The notes under the pieces were generated by a model. The model was not told the DNA's origin. It saw only the letters and a program-made list of their open reading frames with translations, and made no database searches. Shown piece by piece: positions 33,680-43,757 of a stretch of DNA of 64,000 nt. Position 1 is the stretch's first letter. The number at the start of each line of letters is the position of its first letter. This stretch comes from Lichenifustis flavocetrariae (GTDB lineage: Bacteria > Pseudomonadota > Alphaproteobacteria > Rhizobiales > Beijerinckiaceae): positions 243,227 to 307,226 of the forward strand of contig NZ_JAMOIM010000005.1 in NCBI RefSeq assembly GCF_026130545.1, given 5' to 3'. The position numbers and the translations under genes are program-made.

Positions 33680-36328
33680 ATGCTGACCACGATCGTTGCC
33701 CGCATCGTAGCCGCCTGCTGCCGCCATGCCAAGCTGGTTCTTCTCCTCGCGCTCGTCGCGACGGTGGCGGCCGTCACCTATTCGGCTACGCATTTCGCGA
33801 TCAACACGGATTCAAGCAAGCTGATCTCGACGAAGCTGCCCTGGCGTCAGTACGAGGCCCAGTTCAACAAGGCTTTCCCGCAGAACAACGACCTGATCCT
33901 GGTGGTGGTCGACGGACAGACGCCGGAACGCGCCCAGCAGGCCGCGGCTGCGCTTGTCGAAAAGCTCGCGCCGCAAACCAGCAATTTCGAATTCGTCCGT
34001 CTGCCGCCTGAAGAAGCCTTCTACGGCCGCGAAGGCTTGTTGTTCCAGAGCCTCGACGAGGTCAAACAGGCGGCCGACCGGCTCGAGCAATCCTCCCCAT
34101 TGCTCAGCACGCTCGCCTACGACCCGACCCTGCGGGGCATCGCCTCGGCGGTGCAGTTGATCGCGACAGGCGTCGTGCGTGACAAGCTCCCGCTCGATCA
34201 GGCGGCGCCGCTCTTCACCAAATTCGCCGTGCCGTTCGATGAGGCGCTCGCGGGCAAGACCGCCGTGTTCTCCTGGCAGAGCCTGTTTCAGGAGGGCCAT
34301 GATTATGAGCGAGGCAAGCGCCGCTTCGTCTTGGTGAAACCCAAGCTCAACTTTTCGGATATCGAGCCGGGCGGCCACGCGACCGATATTATCGAAACGA
34401 CCGTCAAGGAACTCAATCTCGTGCCGAGTACGGGCGTCAAAGTACGCCTGACGGGCTCGATTCCCTTGAACGACGAGGCCTTCAGCTCGGTCAAGGACGG
34501 CTTCGCGCTGAACAGCGCCATCACGGTGCTGGCGGTGATCCTGCTCCTCTGGCTCGCCTTGAAATCGGTACGGCTCATCGTGGCCGTGTTCGTCAGCACA
34601 GCCGTGGGTCTCCTCCTGACCGCCGGGATCGGGTTCTTCCTGGTCGGTGCCCTCAATCTGATTTCCATCGCGTTCGCGGTGCTGTTCGTCGGCATCGGGG
34701 TCGATTTCGGCATCCAGCTTAGCGTCCGCTATCGCGAAGAGCGCTTCAGGAAGGCCGAATTGCTTCCGGCCATCGTCGGCGCAGGCGTGCGGGCCGGCCG
34801 GGGGCTCTCCCTGGCGGGGGCCGCCACTGCGGCCGGGTTCTACTCCTTCCTGCCCACCGATTACCGTGGCGTCTCTGAACTCGGCATCATCGCCGGGACC
34901 GGCATGATCATCGCGTTCTTCACCAGCATTACGGTTTTGCCCGCCATGCTGATTCTCCTCAAGCCACCGGCAGAAGGGAAGGAAGTCGGCTATTCGTTCC
35001 TGGCTCCGCTCGATCTCTTTCTGGAGCGTCGCCGGTGGTGGGTGGTCGGCGTCATGCTCGCCGTCATGATTGCGGGCCTGCCCCTCCTCAGGGACCTTCG
35101 GTTCGACTTCAACCCGAACCATCTCAACAACCCGCATTCAGAGTCGCTGGAGACACTCGACGATCTGCGCAAGGACCCGGCCACCACGACGAACAAGATC
35201 GAGGTTCTGGCGCCTTCCCTCGACGCCGCCCAGGTCCTGGCCGGCAAGCTCGCGGCCGTTCCGGAAGTGGCATCGCTCCAGACCATCAACACCTTCATCC
35301 CGCCTGATCAACAGCCCAAACTCGATGCTCTGAAAGACGTGGCCGAGAACCTCGGGCCCGAATTGGCACCCACCAAACTGAAGACCGCGCCGAACGAACA
35401 AGATGATCGGGACGCTCTCGCCAGCGCGGCCGCCATGCTGAAGCAGGCCGCCGCCAAAGGAACTGGCCCGGCCGCCGACACAGCCACGCATTTGGCGAAT
35501 TCGATGACGAAGCTCGCGGCCGCGCCGGCCGAGGCCCTTCAGCATGTCCGCGACGCGATGCTGCCGCCGATGCATATTCTTCTCGACCAGATCCGCGGCT
35601 CCCTTTCGGCAGCGCCCGTCTCCCTCGCGACGATCCCGGAGGACCTCAAGACCGACTGGCTGACCTTGGACGGACAGGCGCGGATCGAGATCACGCCGAA
35701 GGACATCACAGGGACCAACGCCGCGTTGCAGCAGTTCAGCGATGCCGTCCTGGCGGTGGCTCCAAACGCGACGGGCGAGCCGGTGCTGATCCAACAGTCC
35801 GGTAAGACGGTGATCTGGGCCTTCATCGAAGCAGGGCTCTGGGCGCTCGGCTCGATCGCCGTGATCCTGTATCTGGCGTTGCGGCGGATCTCCGATGTTC
35901 TGGTGACCCTTGTGCCTCTGCTATTTGCCGGTCTGATCGCGATGGAATTGACGGTGTTGATCGGACTGCCGATCAATTTCGCCAACATCATCGCGCTACC
36001 CCTGCTGCTCGGCCTGGGGGTCGCCTTCAAGATCTACTTCGTCATGGCGTGGCGGGACGGACAAACCCACCTGTTGCAGTCGAGCCTGACCCGCGCGGTG
36101 TTCTTTTCCGCGATGGCGACGGCCGTTGCGTTCGGCAGCCTCTGGTCGTCGAACCATCCGGGGACCTCCAGCATGGGCAAGTTGCTGGCCTTGTCGCTGG
36201 CCTGCACGCTGATCGCGGCCGTGTTCCTTCAGCCGGCCCTAATGGGACCGCCGCGTGAAGGCGCCAAGAAGCAGGAAGAGTTCGAAGAGGAAGAGGCCGC
36301 TCGGGCGATTGAAAAAGCGGTCGCCTGA
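33680..36328 (+). CDS. hpnN: Hopanoid transporter HpnN (RND/MMPL family)
   Basis: An 882-residue inner-membrane RND-type protein with two sets of six membrane helices, each preceded by a periplasmic loop. The N-terminal helix (LVLLLALVATVAAVTYSATH) is followed by FAINTDSSKLISTKLPWRQY, typical of HpnN. The first helical bundle contains LFVGIGVDFGIQLSVRYREE with RND-like charged residues, and the second contains LLLGLGVAFKIYFVMAWRDG. HpnN carries hopanoids to the outer membrane. It converges with hpnK and belongs with the hpnL-I-J-K genes. The start is the ATG at 33680; the frame remains open upstream without similarity. Confidence 0.93.
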   Translation: MLTTIVARIVAACCRHAKLVLLLALVATVAAVTYSATHFAINTDSSKLISTKLPWRQYEAQFNKAFPQNNDLILVVVDGQTPERAQQAAAALVEKLAPQTSNFEFVRLPPEEAFYGREGLLFQSLDEVKQAADRLEQSSPLLSTLAYDPTLRGIASAVQLIATGVVRDKLPLDQAAPLFTKFAVPFDEALAGKTAVFSWQSLFQEGHDYERGKRRFVLVKPKLNFSDIEPGGHATDIIETTVKELNLVPSTGVKVRLTGSIPLNDEAFSSVKDGFALNSAITVLAVILLLWLALKSVRLIVAVFVSTAVGLLLTAGIGFFLVGALNLISIAFAVLFVGIGVDFGIQLSVRYREERFRKAELLPAIVGAGVRAGRGLSLAGAATAAGFYSFLPTDYRGVSELGIIAGTGMIIAFFTSITVLPAMLILLKPPAEGKEVGYSFLAPLDLFLERRRWWVVGVMLAVMIAGLPLLRDLRFDFNPNHLNNPHSESLETLDDLRKDPATTTNKIEVLAPSLDAAQVLAGKLAAVPEVASLQTINTFIPPDQQPKLDALKDVAENLGPELAPTKLKTAPNEQDDRDALASAAAMLKQAAAKGTGPAADTATHLANSMTKLAAAPAEALQHVRDAMLPPMHILLDQIRGSLSAAPVSLATIPEDLKTDWLTLDGQARIEITPKDITGTNAALQQFSDAVLAVAPNATGEPVLIQQSGKTVIWAFIEAGLWALGSIAVILYLALRRISDVLVTLVPLLFAGLIAMELTVLIGLPINFANIIALPLLLGLGVAFKIYFVMAWRDGQTHLLQSSLTRAVFFSAMATAVAFGSLWSSNHPGTSSMGKLLALSLACTLIAAVFLQPALMGPPREGAKKQEEFEEEEAARAIEKAVA

Positions 36329-36671
36329 CGTCAGGTCGCTCGACCCTCGCTGAAGATATCGTGCCGAGCGGCCGCACGATGTCTCGGAAGGCGCTACAGG
36401 TCATGCGTCCTCGCGCTGATTAGTGGCCCGTCAGTGCGTCGAGGTAATACCAACCTGATGAGGCTTTACGGGTGCCGTGTCCTTCGGCCCCGCAAGCGGC
36501 TGTCGGGCTCACGCTTTGTCTGACGGCCCCGTGCGGTTTTCTCCTCTCTCCCTTGTGGAGAGGGACTGGGGGTGAGGGTCGCGAAAAAACCCGATTTCCG
36601 GCCAGGAGCGGCCGGTCGAACCGAATGCAGCTTGGTATGACACGTGAGGATCAGTGGCAGCCTGGGTCGGG
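36329..36671. other. Convergent intergenic region between hpnN and hpnK
   Basis: About 340 bases between two converging genes, without a recognisable gene. It contains the G/C-rich imperfect palindrome listed next. A transcription end point for both strands is expected here. Confidence 0.5.
36540..36592. repeat. REP-like palindromic element / possible terminator
   Basis: A stem CTCTCC, loop CTTGT, GGAGAG is embedded in a longer run of CTC and GGG blocks ending in GGGGGTGAGGGT. Similar palindromic units are scattered between genes in many proteobacterial chromosomes. It may also end transcription between the convergent hpn genes. Confidence 0.5.
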
Positions 36672-37523
36672 TTAAGCCGCTTTTCCTGCCACGTCGCCGT
36701 AGCCGCCCCAAGTGGCGCCGCAGGCCAGGGCGGCGACACGGACGGAGTCGGACATCAGGCCCGCAAGCTCCTCGCTGTAGCGATAGCCGGGAGCAGCGCC
36801 CAGATAGCCGCCGGACATGGCGGGATGGGTGTAGATCTCGGTGACGCCCTGCGGAGGGTGGACCAGGAGCGCCGCGAGACGCTGTTCGGTCATGCCGCCC
36901 GACCACGCCAAGCCGAACACATGGTCTGGTACCCGGAAGCCAGCCCAGCGCAGGCGACGCTTGAGGAGCTGCGTCCAGGGTTGCGTGATCAGCGGCGTGA
37001 GACGTGGCGCCTTCGGGTCGATGGCCCGGATCATCACATGCGGCTCGTCAGGCACCCGGACCGATCGCATGCCGTAACGTGGACCGATGCGCATCAGCAG
37101 CGTGGCGACGGTCGGATGAAGATGGAAGTGCTTGTGGGCGTTGACGTGGTCGAGCGCCAGGCCCGTGGCGGCAAAGACCGAGAATTGCGCCTCGATCTCG
37201 GCGGCCAGTTGCGCCTGGACGTTTTTGCGGAAGAACATATCGGCGCCCGCACGGGCCATGTCGGTGCGGAACAGCCCATCGGGCCCGACAAGATCCGGGA
37301 TCTGGGCCCGTGACAAGACAGGCGGCGCTTCCAACAGGGTCAGGTGAAGCCCGACCCTCAGTCCCGGAAGGCGCCTCGCCCGCTCCACGGCATCGGCACA
37401 GGCTGGAGCCCCGACCATGAGGCTCGCGGCGGTCAGGACCCCGCGTGTGTGGGCCAGTTCGACCGCCTCGTTGACTTCGCGTGCCAACCCGAAATCATCG
37501 GCTGTGACGATCAGATGCTTCAT
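36672..37523 (-). CDS. hpnK: Hopanoid biosynthesis deacetylase HpnK
   Basis: A 283-residue YdjC/ChbG-fold carbohydrate deacetylase. Metal and catalytic motifs are LIVTADDFGLAREVNEAVEL (Asp-Asp), LRVGLHLTLLEAPPVL and LDHVNAHKHFHLHPTV (metal His). EIYTHPAMSGGYLG supplies the last His. HpnK removes the acetyl group from the N-acetylglucosamine put on bacteriohopanetetrol by HpnI, before HpnJ contracts the ring to the cyclitol ether. It is the last gene of the minus-strand set hpnL-hpnI-hpnJ-hpnK. Confidence 0.93.
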   Translation of the reverse strand: MKHLIVTADDFGLAREVNEAVELAHTRGVLTAASLMVGAPACADAVERARRLPGLRVGLHLTLLEAPPVLSRAQIPDLVGPDGLFRTDMARAGADMFFRKNVQAQLAAEIEAQFSVFAATGLALDHVNAHKHFHLHPTVATLLMRIGPRYGMRSVRVPDEPHVMIRAIDPKAPRLTPLITQPWTQLLKRRLRWAGFRVPDHVFGLAWSGGMTEQRLAALLVHPPQGVTEIYTHPAMSGGYLGAAPGYRYSEELAGLMSDSVRVAALACGATWGGYGDVAGKAA

Positions 37524-37611
37524 GACCCTGTGACGACACGCAATCCGAGGCAGTGGGAGAGCGGCATTCCGGGTTGCGGAACGCCGCCGAAGGTCCCTGC
37601 CTTTAGCGTGA

Positions 37612-39045
37612 CTAAGCGGCCAAATCCAGGCTGCGACGCTCCTTCAGGAAGTGGAAGAATTCCACGCCCTCGCGCAGGCGGCGCACCATCATCTGCCGGT
37701 CCCGCACCATCTCGCCGACGATCGAGGCGATCTTGCCCGTGCGGAAGTAGAAGGAGCGGTAGAAGGTCTCGACCGACTGGAAGATTTCCGTGTGGCTCAA
37801 GTGCGGATAGTGCAAGGGCGCGATCTGCACGCCGCTGTCATCCACGAGCTCGGCGTTCTTTTCATCGAGCCAGCCGTTCTCGACCGCCTGGTTGAACAGG
37901 AACGTGCCGGGATAGGGCGCGGCCAGTGACACCTGGATGGTGTGCGGGTTGATCTTTTTGGCGAAAGCCATCGTCTCCTGGATGGTCTCCTTCGTCTCGC
38001 CCGGCAGGCCGAGGATGAAGGTCCCGTGGATCGCGATGCCGAGTTCGTGGCAATCCTTGGTGAATTTTTCCGCGACCTCGATCCGCATGCCCTTCTTGAT
38101 GTTGTGAAGGATCTGCTGGTTGCCGGATTCGTAGCCGACGAGGAGCAGGCGCAGGCCGCCGTCCTTGAGCTTCTTCAGCGTCTCGCGCGGCACGTTGGCC
38201 TTGGCGTTGCACGACCAGGTGATGCCGAGCTTGCCGAGACGCTCGGCGATCTTCTCGGCGCGCGGCAGATCATCGGTGAATGTGTCGTCGTCGAAGAAGA
38301 ATTCCTTGGTCTGCGGGAAGTTCTTCTTGGCCCACACGATCTCCTCGATCACGTGGTCGACCGAGCGGGTGCGATAGCGGTGGCCGCCGACCGTCTGGGG
38401 CCAAAGGCAGAAGGTGCAGCGCGACTTGCAGCCGCGACCCGTGTAGATCGAGATGTAGGGGTGCTTCAGGTAGCCGATGAAGTAGTTCTCCATCACGAGG
38501 TCGCGCTTGTAGACCGGCGTGACGAAGGGCAGCGAATCCATATTCTCGAGGATCGCGCGGTCCTTGTTGTGGACGATGACGCCGGAGTCGTTGCGGAACG
38601 ACAGACCCGGGATCGAGGCCCAGTTCTGGCCGTCGGCGACGTCCTTCACGGTGAAATCGAATTCGTTGCGGGCCACGAAGTCGATGACGGGCGCCTGGAC
38701 GAGGCTCTTGTCGGACTCGACCGCCACTTTGGCGCCGATCATGCCGATCTTCATGTTGGGATTGGCAGCCTTGAGGGCTTGGGCGCACTTCACATCCGAC
38801 GCGAAGGACGGAATGGACGTGTGCATGATCGTCAGGTCGAAATCCTTCGCCTGGGCGGTCACTTCGGCGAGCTTTGTCTTGTGCGGCGGAGCGTCGATCA
38901 GCTTGGAGTTTTCCACGAGCGCGGCCGGCTGCGCCAGCCACGTCGGATACCAGAACGACTTGATCTCGCGCTTGGCCTGGTAGCGGGAGCCCGCTCCGCC
39001 GTCGAAACCGTCGAAGGAAGGCGCTTGAAGAAAGAGCGTTCGCAT
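37612..39045 (-). CDS. hpnJ: Hopanoid biosynthesis radical SAM protein HpnJ
   Basis: A 477-residue B12-binding radical SAM enzyme. Residues 1-180 form a cobalamin-binding-like Rossmann domain (FLQAPSFDGFDGGAGSRYQ, PNMKIGMIGAKVAVES). The radical SAM motif is GRGCKSRCTFCLWPQTVGG, with the CxxxCxxC cluster ligands. EFFFDDDTFTDDLPRAEKIA and GTFILGLPGETKETIQETM follow in the barrel. HpnJ contracts the glucosamine ring to make bacteriohopanetetrol cyclitol ether. Its ATG overlaps the hpnI stop by one base (TAATG), implying coupled translation. Confidence 0.95.
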   Translation of the reverse strand: MRTLFLQAPSFDGFDGGAGSRYQAKREIKSFWYPTWLAQPAALVENSKLIDAPPHKTKLAEVTAQAKDFDLTIMHTSIPSFASDVKCAQALKAANPNMKIGMIGAKVAVESDKSLVQAPVIDFVARNEFDFTVKDVADGQNWASIPGLSFRNDSGVIVHNKDRAILENMDSLPFVTPVYKRDLVMENYFIGYLKHPYISIYTGRGCKSRCTFCLWPQTVGGHRYRTRSVDHVIEEIVWAKKNFPQTKEFFFDDDTFTDDLPRAEKIAERLGKLGITWSCNAKANVPRETLKKLKDGGLRLLLVGYESGNQQILHNIKKGMRIEVAEKFTKDCHELGIAIHGTFILGLPGETKETIQETMAFAKKINPHTIQVSLAAPYPGTFLFNQAVENGWLDEKNAELVDDSGVQIAPLHYPHLSHTEIFQSVETFYRSFYFRTGKIASIVGEMVRDRQMMVRRLREGVEFFHFLKERRSLDLAA

Positions 39046-40220
39046 TAGGGTCCTGTGCTGTCGGGCGCGGTCAAAAGTCCGTCCGGGCGGACACGGAGTC
39101 GATGACCACGCCAGTCGATCGATCCGGGAAGAAAACTGCCGAGGAACACGGCGAAAGAAAGAAGATCACGAACCACGAAGAGAGAAAGCTCCACTGTGTC
39201 TTTTTGGACAAAGCGTTTGACTTGAAAGAGCAGTGCCATCCTGAGCCCAATGACGAGGCACAAAAGGGCGATGCTCCGCCAGTGAAGACCATCGGCCAGC
39301 ACCGCCAGGATCCCAAAGGGCAGGACGTGGGTCACGACGGACCCGACGAAGCCGCCAAAATTGACGGTCCGGATGGTGCGGTTCCAACGCAACTCCTGCC
39401 GCAGGAGCGCCCTCAGGCTCGTCGCGGCCGACATATGCCCCAACACGGGCTGTGCCGGCACGGCCACCTTGAGGCCCAGACGCCTGACCGCGACGCCGAT
39501 CTCGTAATCGTCCGCCAGATGGTCTTTGAAGCTCATGAAGCCGCCGATCTCCGTCAGCGTGTCCCGACGAAGCGCGATGGTCGACCCCATGCAGGGCTTC
39601 GCCAGTCCCAAGCTCAGGCCGAGCACGACATTGGGCAGGAACTGGCCGTCGACCCATCCGGTCGCGAGGCGAGACCAGAGGTTTGGCAAAGAGACGCCCC
39701 GATAGAGGCACGTGACGGCTCCGACACCGGCCTGTTGCAGCGCGCCGACCACGCGAGAGAGGTAATCGGCTTCGACCCGCATATCGCTGTCGGCCAGCAC
39801 CACGATCTCGCCGTCGATGTCACGGCTCATGTTGATGAGATTTGACACCTTGCCGTTACGGCCGTGCCGTCGAGGGTCGATGACCAGCCGAAGATCGCGT
39901 TCCGGATAAGCGCGCCGCAGCCGTTCGACAGTCTGGATCGCCGGATCGGTCCGGTCTCCCACGCCAAAAACCACGGTGATCCGGCCCGGATAATCCTGCT
40001 CCACGACGGACGATAAATTCTCGAACAGCATCGGCTCGTCGCCGTGCAGCGGCTTCAGGATTGTGACCGCGGGATAGGCGATCGGCCTGTCGTCGGTCTG
40101 ACCCGCATAGCGGATGAGGCAGATGATGGAGGCGATCGCGTGGAGGCAGCCGGCACCAGTCAGCAGCCAGAGGATGAGGAGAATCGGGCTCAGAACGCCA
40201 CCCGTTGGTTTGCACTCCAA
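39045..40220 (-). CDS. hpnI: Hopanoid biosynthesis glycosyltransferase HpnI
   Basis: A 391-residue membrane GT2 glycosyltransferase of the ceramide glucosyltransferase type. A helix at residues 8-30 is followed by the GT-A domain: VTILKPLHGDEPMLFENLSS, the DSDMRVEADYLSRV motif (DxD-type) and RQELRWNRTIRTVNFGG with the Q/RxxRW acceptor motif. Two or three helices close the C-terminus. HpnI transfers N-acetylglucosamine to bacteriohopanetetrol. It lies between hpnL and hpnJ in the same direction. Confidence 0.93.
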   Translation of the reverse strand: MECKPTGGVLSPILLILWLLTGAGCLHAIASIICLIRYAGQTDDRPIAYPAVTILKPLHGDEPMLFENLSSVVEQDYPGRITVVFGVGDRTDPAIQTVERLRRAYPERDLRLVIDPRRHGRNGKVSNLINMSRDIDGEIVVLADSDMRVEADYLSRVVGALQQAGVGAVTCLYRGVSLPNLWSRLATGWVDGQFLPNVVLGLSLGLAKPCMGSTIALRRDTLTEIGGFMSFKDHLADDYEIGVAVRRLGLKVAVPAQPVLGHMSAATSLRALLRQELRWNRTIRTVNFGGFVGSVVTHVLPFGILAVLADGLHWRSIALLCLVIGLRMALLFQVKRFVQKDTVELSLFVVRDLLSFAVFLGSFLPGSIDWRGHRLRVRPDGLLTAPDSTGP

Positions 40221-40342
40221 GCCGATATGGCGCAGGGGAAAATGGTCATCGGACGTGCCGTTCGGTGGTCGAGCGACGCCCTGCCGCCCTGTTCGGATCA
40301 GATCTTCAACCCTCGTGACGAAACCGCACTCCCCCAGGCGGT

Positions 40343-41347
40343 TCAGACGGTCGAGGATTCACGCTGCTTCGCATCAACCGGTGGGGTGCGCAAGAGTCGG
40401 CGGCCCTCCAGACCCTGCCAAATCAGGAGACCGGGTATTCCGAGCAACACTTCGGGCAGGCGCTTGACGAGCGATAAGGCGATCGCGGTCGGGGCCGGAA
40501 TGCCGAAGATCGCGCAGAGCGCCACGAAGCCGCCCTCCTGCACCCCGATCGCGCCCGGCACCACGAAGGCGGCGCCCCGCACGGCTTGGGCCAAGCTCTC
40601 GATGATCAATGCCGTCGAGTACGTGACCGGTTGCCCCATGAAACGTAGAGCGACATCGATCTCCAGGACACCCACGAACCAGATGACGAGATGCAGCAGG
40701 ATGGCGGCCAGCACGGCGCCTGGACGCCGATAGAGGGCCTGCAGACTTTCGTGGAGCGATCTGATGCCGCCGAGCGCGGCCCATTTTGGGTTTTGGGCCA
40801 GACGGGCGAAGAGTTTCTCCACCAGCTTGAAACCGCCGAGCCGTTGTGCTGCGAAAAAGCCCAGCAAGGCCGGCGCCATGATGGCAAGGCCGACCAGCAC
40901 CCAGCGGGCCAGAGCGGTGTCGCCGGTATAGGCGATCAGCAGCGCCACGCCGAAGAGCGTGAAGAAGAATTGCGTGAGCGTCTGCACGAACAGATCGACG
41001 ATGACGCTCGCACCCGCGAGGCCTCCGGCCGGCCCGAAAAAGGTGAGAAGCCGGGCGCCGATGAGGTCGCCGCCGACCTGGGCGACCGGCAGCAGGCAAT
41101 TGATCGATTCGCGAAGCCAGCGGAGCAGGATGAAGATGCGCAATGGCGGGCGGCTCTCGGCCGGCAACAGCCAGGCCCAAGCGACGCCGGCCCCGGACGT
41201 CTCAATCGCACGGACGGAGATCACCAGCAGGGCGCCCCAGCCGACGGCTTCAAAGGCCGACCAGACCGACCCCGCACCGAAATAGCCGACCAGCGAGATG
41301 GCGGCGACAAGCCCGATGAGGGCGGCAAGGGCGAGGGATTTGGGCAT
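40343..41347 (-). CDS. hpnL: Hopanoid-associated membrane protein HpnL
   Basis: A 334-residue polytopic membrane protein of the lysylphosphatidylglycerol synthase transmembrane type, as found in hopanoid clusters. Eight or so helices are visible (LALAALIGLVAAISLVGYFG, LLPVAQVGGDLIGARLLTFF, WVLVGLAIMAPALLGFFAAQ and others), and the block GAIGVQEGGFVALCAIFGIP is conserved in the family. The start MPKSLALAALIGL sits at the first helix; upstream residues in the open frame look non-native. Its exact role, possibly hopanoid translocation, is not settled. It heads the hpnL-I-J-K set. Confidence 0.88.
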   Translation of the reverse strand: MPKSLALAALIGLVAAISLVGYFGAGSVWSAFEAVGWGALLVISVRAIETSGAGVAWAWLLPAESRPPLRIFILLRWLRESINCLLPVAQVGGDLIGARLLTFFGPAGGLAGASVIVDLFVQTLTQFFFTLFGVALLIAYTGDTALARWVLVGLAIMAPALLGFFAAQRLGGFKLVEKLFARLAQNPKWAALGGIRSLHESLQALYRRPGAVLAAILLHLVIWFVGVLEIDVALRFMGQPVTYSTALIIESLAQAVRGAAFVVPGAIGVQEGGFVALCAIFGIPAPTAIALSLVKRLPEVLLGIPGLLIWQGLEGRRLLRTPPVDAKQRESSTV

Positions 41348-41533
41348 TGGCTTCGTTCCGCTGGCGAGCCCTGCCGCCTTTCCGGGGTCAATCAGCCTCG
41401 TCTGGAGGCGCGATGCGCCGCTTATGGCATCTTCCGGAAGCGACCTGAAGCCTGATCGCGCTGAACTTCGACGGTCGCGGCAAAGCACGGGGACGGATGA
41501 CCGTCGTGGCAAAGCACGCTATGCCCTGATCCC

Positions 41534-42151
41534 ATGTCCGAACTTGTACCCGACGCCGTCTCCCGCCACAAAACCAAGATGGCGAATCGCAAGGCCGTGC
41601 AGGATGCCGAGGTCGCCAGCAAAACGATCGGCGAAAAGGGACTGCTGATCGTCAACACCGGGCCCGGCAAGGGCAAGTCCACGGCGGCCTTCGGTCTCGT
41701 GCTCCGCGCTTTGGGACACGGATGGTCCGTGGGGGTGGTGCAGTTCATCAAAGGCGCGTGGGACACGGGCGAACGGCGTGTGCTCGAAGGCTTCTCGGAG
41801 CATGTGCGCTGGCACACGATGGGTGAAGGATTTACCTGGGAAACGCAGGACCGGGGACGCGACGTTGCGGCCGCCGAAGCCGCTTGGACCCAGGCACTGA
41901 CCCTGATGGCGGACCCGGCGGTGCAGCTTGTGGTGCTCGATGAACTCAACATCGCCCTGCGCTACGACTACCTGCCGCTCGACAAAGTCGTGGCGGCCTT
42001 GAGTGCCCGGCGTGCGGACCTGCATGTCGTGGTGACGGGACGAAACGCCAAGCCGGAGATGATCGCGGCCGCCGATCTCGTCACCGAGATGACGGTCGTG
42101 AAGCATCACTTCGGCGCCGGCGTGAAGGCGCAGGCGGGCATCGAGTTCTGA
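41534..42151 (+). CDS. cobO: Cob(I)yrinic acid a,c-diamide adenosyltransferase
   Basis: A 205-residue CobO/BtuR-type enzyme that adds the adenosyl group in cobalamin synthesis or salvage. The P-loop [20 protein letters not shown] is diagnostic, followed by [20 protein letters not shown] and [20 protein letters not shown]. Its stop overlaps the cobQ start by one base (TGATG). The methylmalonyl-CoA mutase encoded at 44815-48455 needs the adenosylcobalamin this pathway supplies. Confidence 0.95.
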   Translation: MSELVPDAVSRHKTKMANRKAVQDAEVASKTIGEKGLLIVNTGPGKGKSTAAFGLVLRALGHGWSVGVVQFIKGAWDTGERRVLEGFSEHVRWHTMGEGFTWETQDRGRDVAAAEAAWTQALTLMADPAVQLVVLDELNIALRYDYLPLDKVVAALSARRADLHVVVTGRNAKPEMIAAADLVTEMTVVKHHFGAGVKAQAGIEF

Positions 42152-43614
42152 TGGGCGCGCGCGCCTTGATGATCCAGGGGACGGGCTCCGACGTCGGCAA
42201 GTCGCTCATGGTGGCGGGCCTTTGCCGCGCCTTGACACGTCGCGGGCTGCGGGTGCGGCCGTTCAAGCCGCAGAACATGTCCAACAATGCGGCCGTCACG
42301 GCCGACGGCGGCGAGATCGGCCGCGCCCAAGCGCTACAGGCCCGTGCCTGCGGCGTCCCGGCCAGCGTGCACATGAACCCGATCCTCCTGAAGCCGCAGA
42401 GCGAGATCGGGTCGCAGGTCGTGGTGCAGGGCCGGGTGATCGGAAACGCGAAGGCGCGTGAGTTCCAGGGAATGAAGCCGGGCCTGATGGGCGCGGTGTT
42501 GGAAAGCTTCGCGGCACTCCGGCGCGAAGCCGATATCCTGCTGGTGGAGGGCGCCGGCTCCGCCGCCGAGGTCAACCTGCGCGACAACGACATCGCCAAT
42601 ATGGGATTCGCCCGGCGGGTGGACGTGCCGGTGGTGCTGCTCGGCGACATCGACCGCGGCGGCGTCATCGCCCAGATCGTCGGCACCAAGGCCGTGATCG
42701 ATCCGGCCGACGCGGCCCTCGTGGCCGGTTTCCTGGTCAACAAGTTCCGCGGCGACCCCGTCCTGTTCGAACCGGGGATACGCCTGATCGAACGACACAC
42801 CGGTTGGCCGGGGTTCGGCCTCGTGCCCTTTTTTACCGACGCGCATCGCCTGCCGGCCGAGGACGCCATGGCTCTGACAGGGATGCGGACTCGACATCAT
42901 CAGCAAGGCCAGATCAACATCGTGGTGCCACTTCTGCCGCGGATCTCGAATTTCGACGATCTCGATCCGTTGCGTCTGGAGCCTGGCGTCGCTCTGCACA
43001 TGGTGCGTCCCGGCGATCCCCTCCCCCTTGCCGATCTCATCATCCTGCCGGGTTCGAAAGCCACAATCGCCGATCTCGCGGCACTTCGGCGCGCCGGTTG
43101 GGATATCGACATCCTGGCACATGCCCGCCGGGGCGGCCGCGTGCTCGGGATCTGCGGCGGCTACCAGATGCTCGGAACCCGCATCGACGATCCCAACGGA
43201 GTGGAAGGCCCGCCTGGCTCGTGCGACAGCCTCGGGCTTCTCCAGGTCGAGACGGTGCTGTCAGGCGCGAAGACGCTTCAGGCCGTGCAGGGCACCTCTG
43301 TGGCAGACAATGCCGCCTTCTCGGGTTACGAAATGCATATCGGCGTGACGCAAGGGCCGGATCTGTGCCGACCGTCGCTCCGATTCATCGATGGTACCGC
43401 GGATGGAGCGACCTCTCCGAGCGGCAGGGTCGCGGGCTGCTATGTGCATGGGCTCTTCAACAATGACGAGCAACGTGCGGCCTGGCTGCGCCGCCTCGGC
43501 GCGCCGGTCTCCGATATGGACTACGAGTTCACCGTCGAGGCAACGCTTGACGCGCTGGCGGAGCATTTGGAGCGACACGTCGCAGTGGACCGTTTGCTCG
43601 ATCTCGCGCGTTGA
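42151..43614 (+). CDS. cobQ: Cobyric acid synthase
   Basis: A 487-residue glutamine amidotransferase that amidates four carboxyls of adenosylcobyrinic a,c-diamide. The ATP-binding half begins [20 protein letters not shown] and [20 protein letters not shown], then [20 protein letters not shown]. The C-terminal class I glutaminase has [14 protein letters not shown] with the nucleophile Cys and [14 protein letters not shown] with the catalytic His. It is translationally coupled to cobO. No other cob genes are in the window. Confidence 0.96.
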   Translation: MGARALMIQGTGSDVGKSLMVAGLCRALTRRGLRVRPFKPQNMSNNAAVTADGGEIGRAQALQARACGVPASVHMNPILLKPQSEIGSQVVVQGRVIGNAKAREFQGMKPGLMGAVLESFAALRREADILLVEGAGSAAEVNLRDNDIANMGFARRVDVPVVLLGDIDRGGVIAQIVGTKAVIDPADAALVAGFLVNKFRGDPVLFEPGIRLIERHTGWPGFGLVPFFTDAHRLPAEDAMALTGMRTRHHQQGQINIVVPLLPRISNFDDLDPLRLEPGVALHMVRPGDPLPLADLIILPGSKATIADLAALRRAGWDIDILAHARRGGRVLGICGGYQMLGTRIDDPNGVEGPPGSCDSLGLLQVETVLSGAKTLQAVQGTSVADNAAFSGYEMHIGVTQGPDLCRPSLRFIDGTADGATSPSGRVAGCYVHGLFNNDEQRAAWLRRLGAPVSDMDYEFTVEATLDALAEHLERHVAVDRLLDLAR

Positions 43615-43704
43615 TTGAGCCTGTCCGAACCTCTGCTGCCCTGAGGCAAACGTATCCTTTCGCGTGAAAGGGTGCGGAACGGCAGGACTGTTTATCTTAG
43701 CCAG

Positions 43705-43721
43705 GTATGAACATATCATAC
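43705..43721. promoter_or_regulatory. Inverted repeat upstream of parD-2, candidate operator
   Basis: GTATGA, five bases (ACATA), TCATAC: a perfect 6-base inverted repeat, 36 bases before the antitoxin start. The half-sites are the same as in the repeat upstream of the first parD (25623), though in the opposite relative order. Confidence 0.55.
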
Positions 43722-43757
43722 TGTCAGATGACGTTTGCGACGAGCAGGAGAACCGCA

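Noticed and set aside
43656..43671. Hairpin CCTTTC-GCGT-GAAAGG after cobQ as an intrinsic terminator
   Set aside because: The stem is only six pairs and is followed by GTGCGGAACG, not a T-run.
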